In this document: in pieces, positions 3,936 to 5,772 of the stretch
How positions within the stretch are numbered: position 1 is the stretch's first letter
Layout: each line of letters begins with the position of its first letter
From: Planctomycetaceae bacterium
Lineage (GTDB): Bacteria > Planctomycetota > Phycisphaerae > Phycisphaerales > SM1A02
Assembly: GCA_027488415.1 (NCBI GenBank)
Contig: JAIYBS010000297.1
Location: 1-5,772, forward strand
Direction of reading: 5' to 3'
Length of the DNA: 5,772 bases
The notes under the pieces: generated by a model
Told to the model about the DNA's origin: nothing
Database searches by the model: none
What the model saw: the letters and a program-made list of their open reading frames with translations, nothing else
Position numbers and translations under genes: made by a program

Positions 3936-5688
3936 CCGACGCGGGCGGCGGCGCGACGGGCGTCGTCCGCTCTGCCTCGAGCAGCGGCGGAATCTCGAGG
4001 AACGCCTCCGGGTCGGAGCCCGGGTCGCCCGCCTCCGGCGCGGGAAGCGTCAAGTCGCGGTCGATCGACAGCCCTGCCCTGCCGGGGATCATCCCCGCGG
4101 CATCGGACAGGTCGAGCAGCGCGAGCTGGTAGCCGACGACGGCGTTGGCCTCCGAGCGCTGCGCATCGGCCAGTTGCAGCAATGACTGGGTGAGGTCGGT
4201 GATCGTCGCCGCGCGCTTCTCGTAGAGCGCGCGGACGCCCTCGTATGCACGCGCCGCGAGATCGACCGCCTGGCGCGTGGCAATGACCGCCTGCCAGCCG
4301 GTGCGGGTGCGCGACACCGCGTCGTGCACGTCGCGCGTGATCGAGAGCCGCCGGTCTTGCGAGCTCGCGAGCTCTCGCAGCCGCTGGTAGAGCGCCGCCC
4401 GGAGGTCCGCCTTCGCGGCCTCGTTGCCGAGCGGCACCTGCAGGCGAACGCCCGCGTTGAAGGCCATCGCCACCGAGCCGCTCGCGCCCGACCCGGCGAT
4501 CGCGTCCGCCATGCCGGTGCTCGCAAAGCCGACCGGCGCGGCGGTGCCGAACGCGTCGAGCCGCGGGAGCAGCCCGTTCTGCGCGACCTGCACGCCGAGC
4601 GTCGACTCGGCGATCGCGAGCTCCGCCTCGAGGAGCTCCGATCGCCGCCGGAGCGCGACGTCGAGCACGGTCTGCGGCACGAACCGGTACTGCACGAGCT
4701 CGGGCCCGGACCGGAACTCCACCGCCACCGAGTCGTCGAGCGGGAGGTCGGGCCGGTTCATCGCCTGCTTGAGGAGGCGCGAGCGCGAGCGCAGCAGCTC
4801 GCTGGCCGCGATCACGTCGTCGACCTGGCTCACCGCGAGGTAGCGCGCCTTCACGACCTCGGTCGTCGCGGCCATGCGGGCGGCCGCGAGGCGCTCGGCG
4901 ACGGCGACCTGCTCGACCGCGCGGCGGTAGCTCTCGATGGCGATCTCGAAGGACCGCGAGGCGCCGAAGGCACGCCAGTAGTTCCGCTCCGCCTCGACGA
5001 GCAGCTGCTGCACCATCAGGCGGGTGCGCACCTCGACGCGCCGCTGGCCGAACTCGGCGACGAGGATGCTCGTCTCGTTCACGAGCCGCCCCGCGCCGCG
5101 GAGGAGCGGCTGGGTGAGCGAGACGCGCGGCACGCTCTGGTAGCCCTCGGACTCGTCCGGGTTGAGCGACGCGAGCTGGTTGTCGAAATAGAGCAGCCGC
5201 CAGTCGACGTCGAGCTGGCCGCCGTCGGCGAGCGGAACGTTCAGGTTCGGCCGAACGTTCGCGTTCCAGAGCTCCTCCTGCAGCGGGGGCTCGAAGTTGA
5301 CGTCGCGGCCGCCGTCGGCGATCAGGCCGAAGGTCCACTCGAACTTCGCGCGCTCGCGCAGGACGCGCTCGTTGGCGATCGCCGGGTCGATGCGCGCCAC
5401 CTTGATGCCGAGGTTGTGCTCGAGCACGGCGGCGCGGACGTCGGAGAGGTCGACCGCCTGCTTGCGCTGGCCGGGCTCGAGCACCGCGAGCTCGTCGGGG
5501 GACGGCGGCGCCGCCGCGTTCGGCGGCAGCGGTCCCGCCTCGCCGATCTGCGCGAGGTCCGCGCCGTCGAGCCGGCCGAGTCGGTCGGCGACGTCCTGCG
5601 AGAGGACGCCGCGGTCGCGGTAGGGCGAGTCGCAGGCGCATGCCGCGGAGGCAAGTGCGGCGAGGAGCGTGGCGCGCCGCAGACTCAT
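3910..5688 (-). CDS. TolC-family outer-membrane efflux/secretion lipoprotein
   Basis: A 592-residue outer-membrane channel protein of the TolC/OprM family; trimers of such proteins form the beta-barrel and periplasmic tunnel of type I secretion and efflux systems. Seen: a short signal peptide (RR at 4-5, hydrophobic 6-16) ending at Cys17/Cys19 (ASAACACDSP), which suggests a lipoprotein although the lipobox is not ideal. A linker to about residue 78 follows, then two internally related TolC repeats. The first has QPLLRGAGR (193-201) and the helix motif AERNYWRAFGA (233-243); the second has LLPRLDAFG (373-381), VPLGNEAAKADLRAA (418-432) and LTQSLLQLADAQRSEANAVV (499-518). The C-terminal 45 residues form a Pro/Ala/Glu-rich tail beyond the barrel. 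The start is the ATG at 5686-5688, preceded by GGGGGAGGG and overlapping the stop of the upstream ABC gene (ATGA). This coupling points to a type I exporter; the converging peptide gene is a candidate cargo. Confidence 0.93.
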   Translation of the reverse strand: MSLRRATLLAALASAACACDSPYRDRGVLSQDVADRLGRLDGADLAQIGEAGPLPPNAAAPPSPDELAVLEPGQRKQAVDLSDVRAAVLEHNLGIKVARIDPAIANERVLRERAKFEWTFGLIADGGRDVNFEPPLQEELWNANVRPNLNVPLADGGQLDVDWRLLYFDNQLASLNPDESEGYQSVPRVSLTQPLLRGAGRLVNETSILVAEFGQRRVEVRTRLMVQQLLVEAERNYWRAFGASRSFEIAIESYRRAVEQVAVAERLAAARMAATTEVVKARYLAVSQVDDVIAASELLRSRSRLLKQAMNRPDLPLDDSVAVEFRSGPELVQYRFVPQTVLDVALRRRSELLEAELAIAESTLGVQVAQNGLLPRLDAFGTAAPVGFASTGMADAIAGSGASGSVAMAFNAGVRLQVPLGNEAAKADLRAALYQRLRELASSQDRRLSITRDVHDAVSRTRTGWQAVIATRQAVDLAARAYEGVRALYEKRAATITDLTQSLLQLADAQRSEANAVVGYQLALLDLSDAAGMIPGRAGLSIDRDLTLPAPEAGDPGSDPEAFLEIPPLLEAERTTPVAPPPASVSAASNRG

Positions 5689-5772
5689 GCGCCCTCCCCC
5701 GGCCGCGCGGGTACGTCGAGCAGCTGCCGCCGCACGAGCTCGCGGAACGGGCCGTCCGCGGCGGCGAGCTCG
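5685..5772 (-). CDS. C-terminal end of probable ABC exporter ATPase (partial)
   Basis: Only the last 28 codons are in view, ending at a TGA (5685-5687) that overlaps the ATG of the TolC-type gene. The reading is ELAAADGPFRELVRRQLLD, then a short VPARPGEGA tail. The pattern E-L-x(4)-G-x-[FY]-x-x-L-x(3)-Q is what closes the nucleotide-binding domain of type I ABC exporters (the stretch after the H-loop: G-x-H-x-E-L-...-G-x-Y-x-x-L). Together with a coupled TolC protein this fits a type I secretion ABC protein. The transmembrane part, Walker motifs and any C39 peptidase domain are outside the window, so the subfamily cannot be told. It could also be an ABC subunit of a MacB-like or multidrug system. 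Confidence 0.6.
   Translation of the reverse strand, partial: ELAAADGPFRELVRRQLLDVPARPGEGA

Noticed and set aside
3092..4132. A 346-residue plus-strand open frame through the intergenic region
   Set aside because: It reads hairpins as Pro/Gly/Arg repeats, has no family signature, and crosses the peptide gene in a different frame.
3827..5641. A 604-residue minus-strand open frame overlapping the TolC-type gene
   Set aside because: It is an Arg/Ala/Pro-rich shadow in another frame; the frame at 3910-5688 has the family motifs, signal peptide and ribosome-binding site.

Overview
The window is high-GC bacterial DNA with densely packed genes whose third codon positions are almost always G or C. 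An ECF sigma factor of the type with a HTLQPTA-like region 2 sits directly ahead of a soluble Ser/Thr protein kinase. That pairing is very common in Planctomycetota, and also occurs in Acidobacteriota and Gemmatimonadota. I therefore suggest a high-GC planctomycete-like organism, without certainty. No transposase, integrase, tRNA, rRNA or CRISPR array is visible.

From left to right: (1) the first two thirds of phosphoserine aminotransferase (serC, minus strand, running off the left edge); (2) a short divergent spacer with a small operator-like palindrome; (3) an unrecognised 165-residue protein on the plus strand; (4) a minus-strand operon of an ECF sigma factor and a Ser/Thr kinase that share a 4-base ATGA stop/start overlap; (5) an unusually long intergenic stretch of about 740 bases with two strong hairpins, one of them a likely bidirectional terminator, and a third inverted repeat just before the next gene; (6) a tiny plus-strand gene for a basic peptide whose N-terminus fits the double-glycine leader consensus (LNAKDLAKVQGG, then the predicted cut); (7) converging on it with a 26-base 3' overlap, a minus-strand TolC-family outer-membrane lipoprotein, translationally coupled (ATGA) to the 3' end of a gene whose last 28 residues look like the C-terminus of an ABC exporter ATPase.

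The most interesting reading is a peptide export locus. The ABC protein at the right edge and the TolC-type protein would form the inner- and outer-membrane parts of a type I exporter, and the small Ala/Ser/Gly/Lys/Arg-rich peptide would be its double-glycine-leader cargo. The core has no Cys, no acidic and no aromatic residues, so it does not look like a lanthipeptide or a disulfide-bonded bacteriocin. The membrane-fusion subunit and the peptidase domain of the ABC protein are not in view, so this remains an inference. A second point of interest is the sigma/kinase pair: the sigma factor has QPTA where classical ECF factors carry the acidic DAED-type motif, which fits activation by phosphorylation of a threonine (Thr46) by the adjacent kinase.
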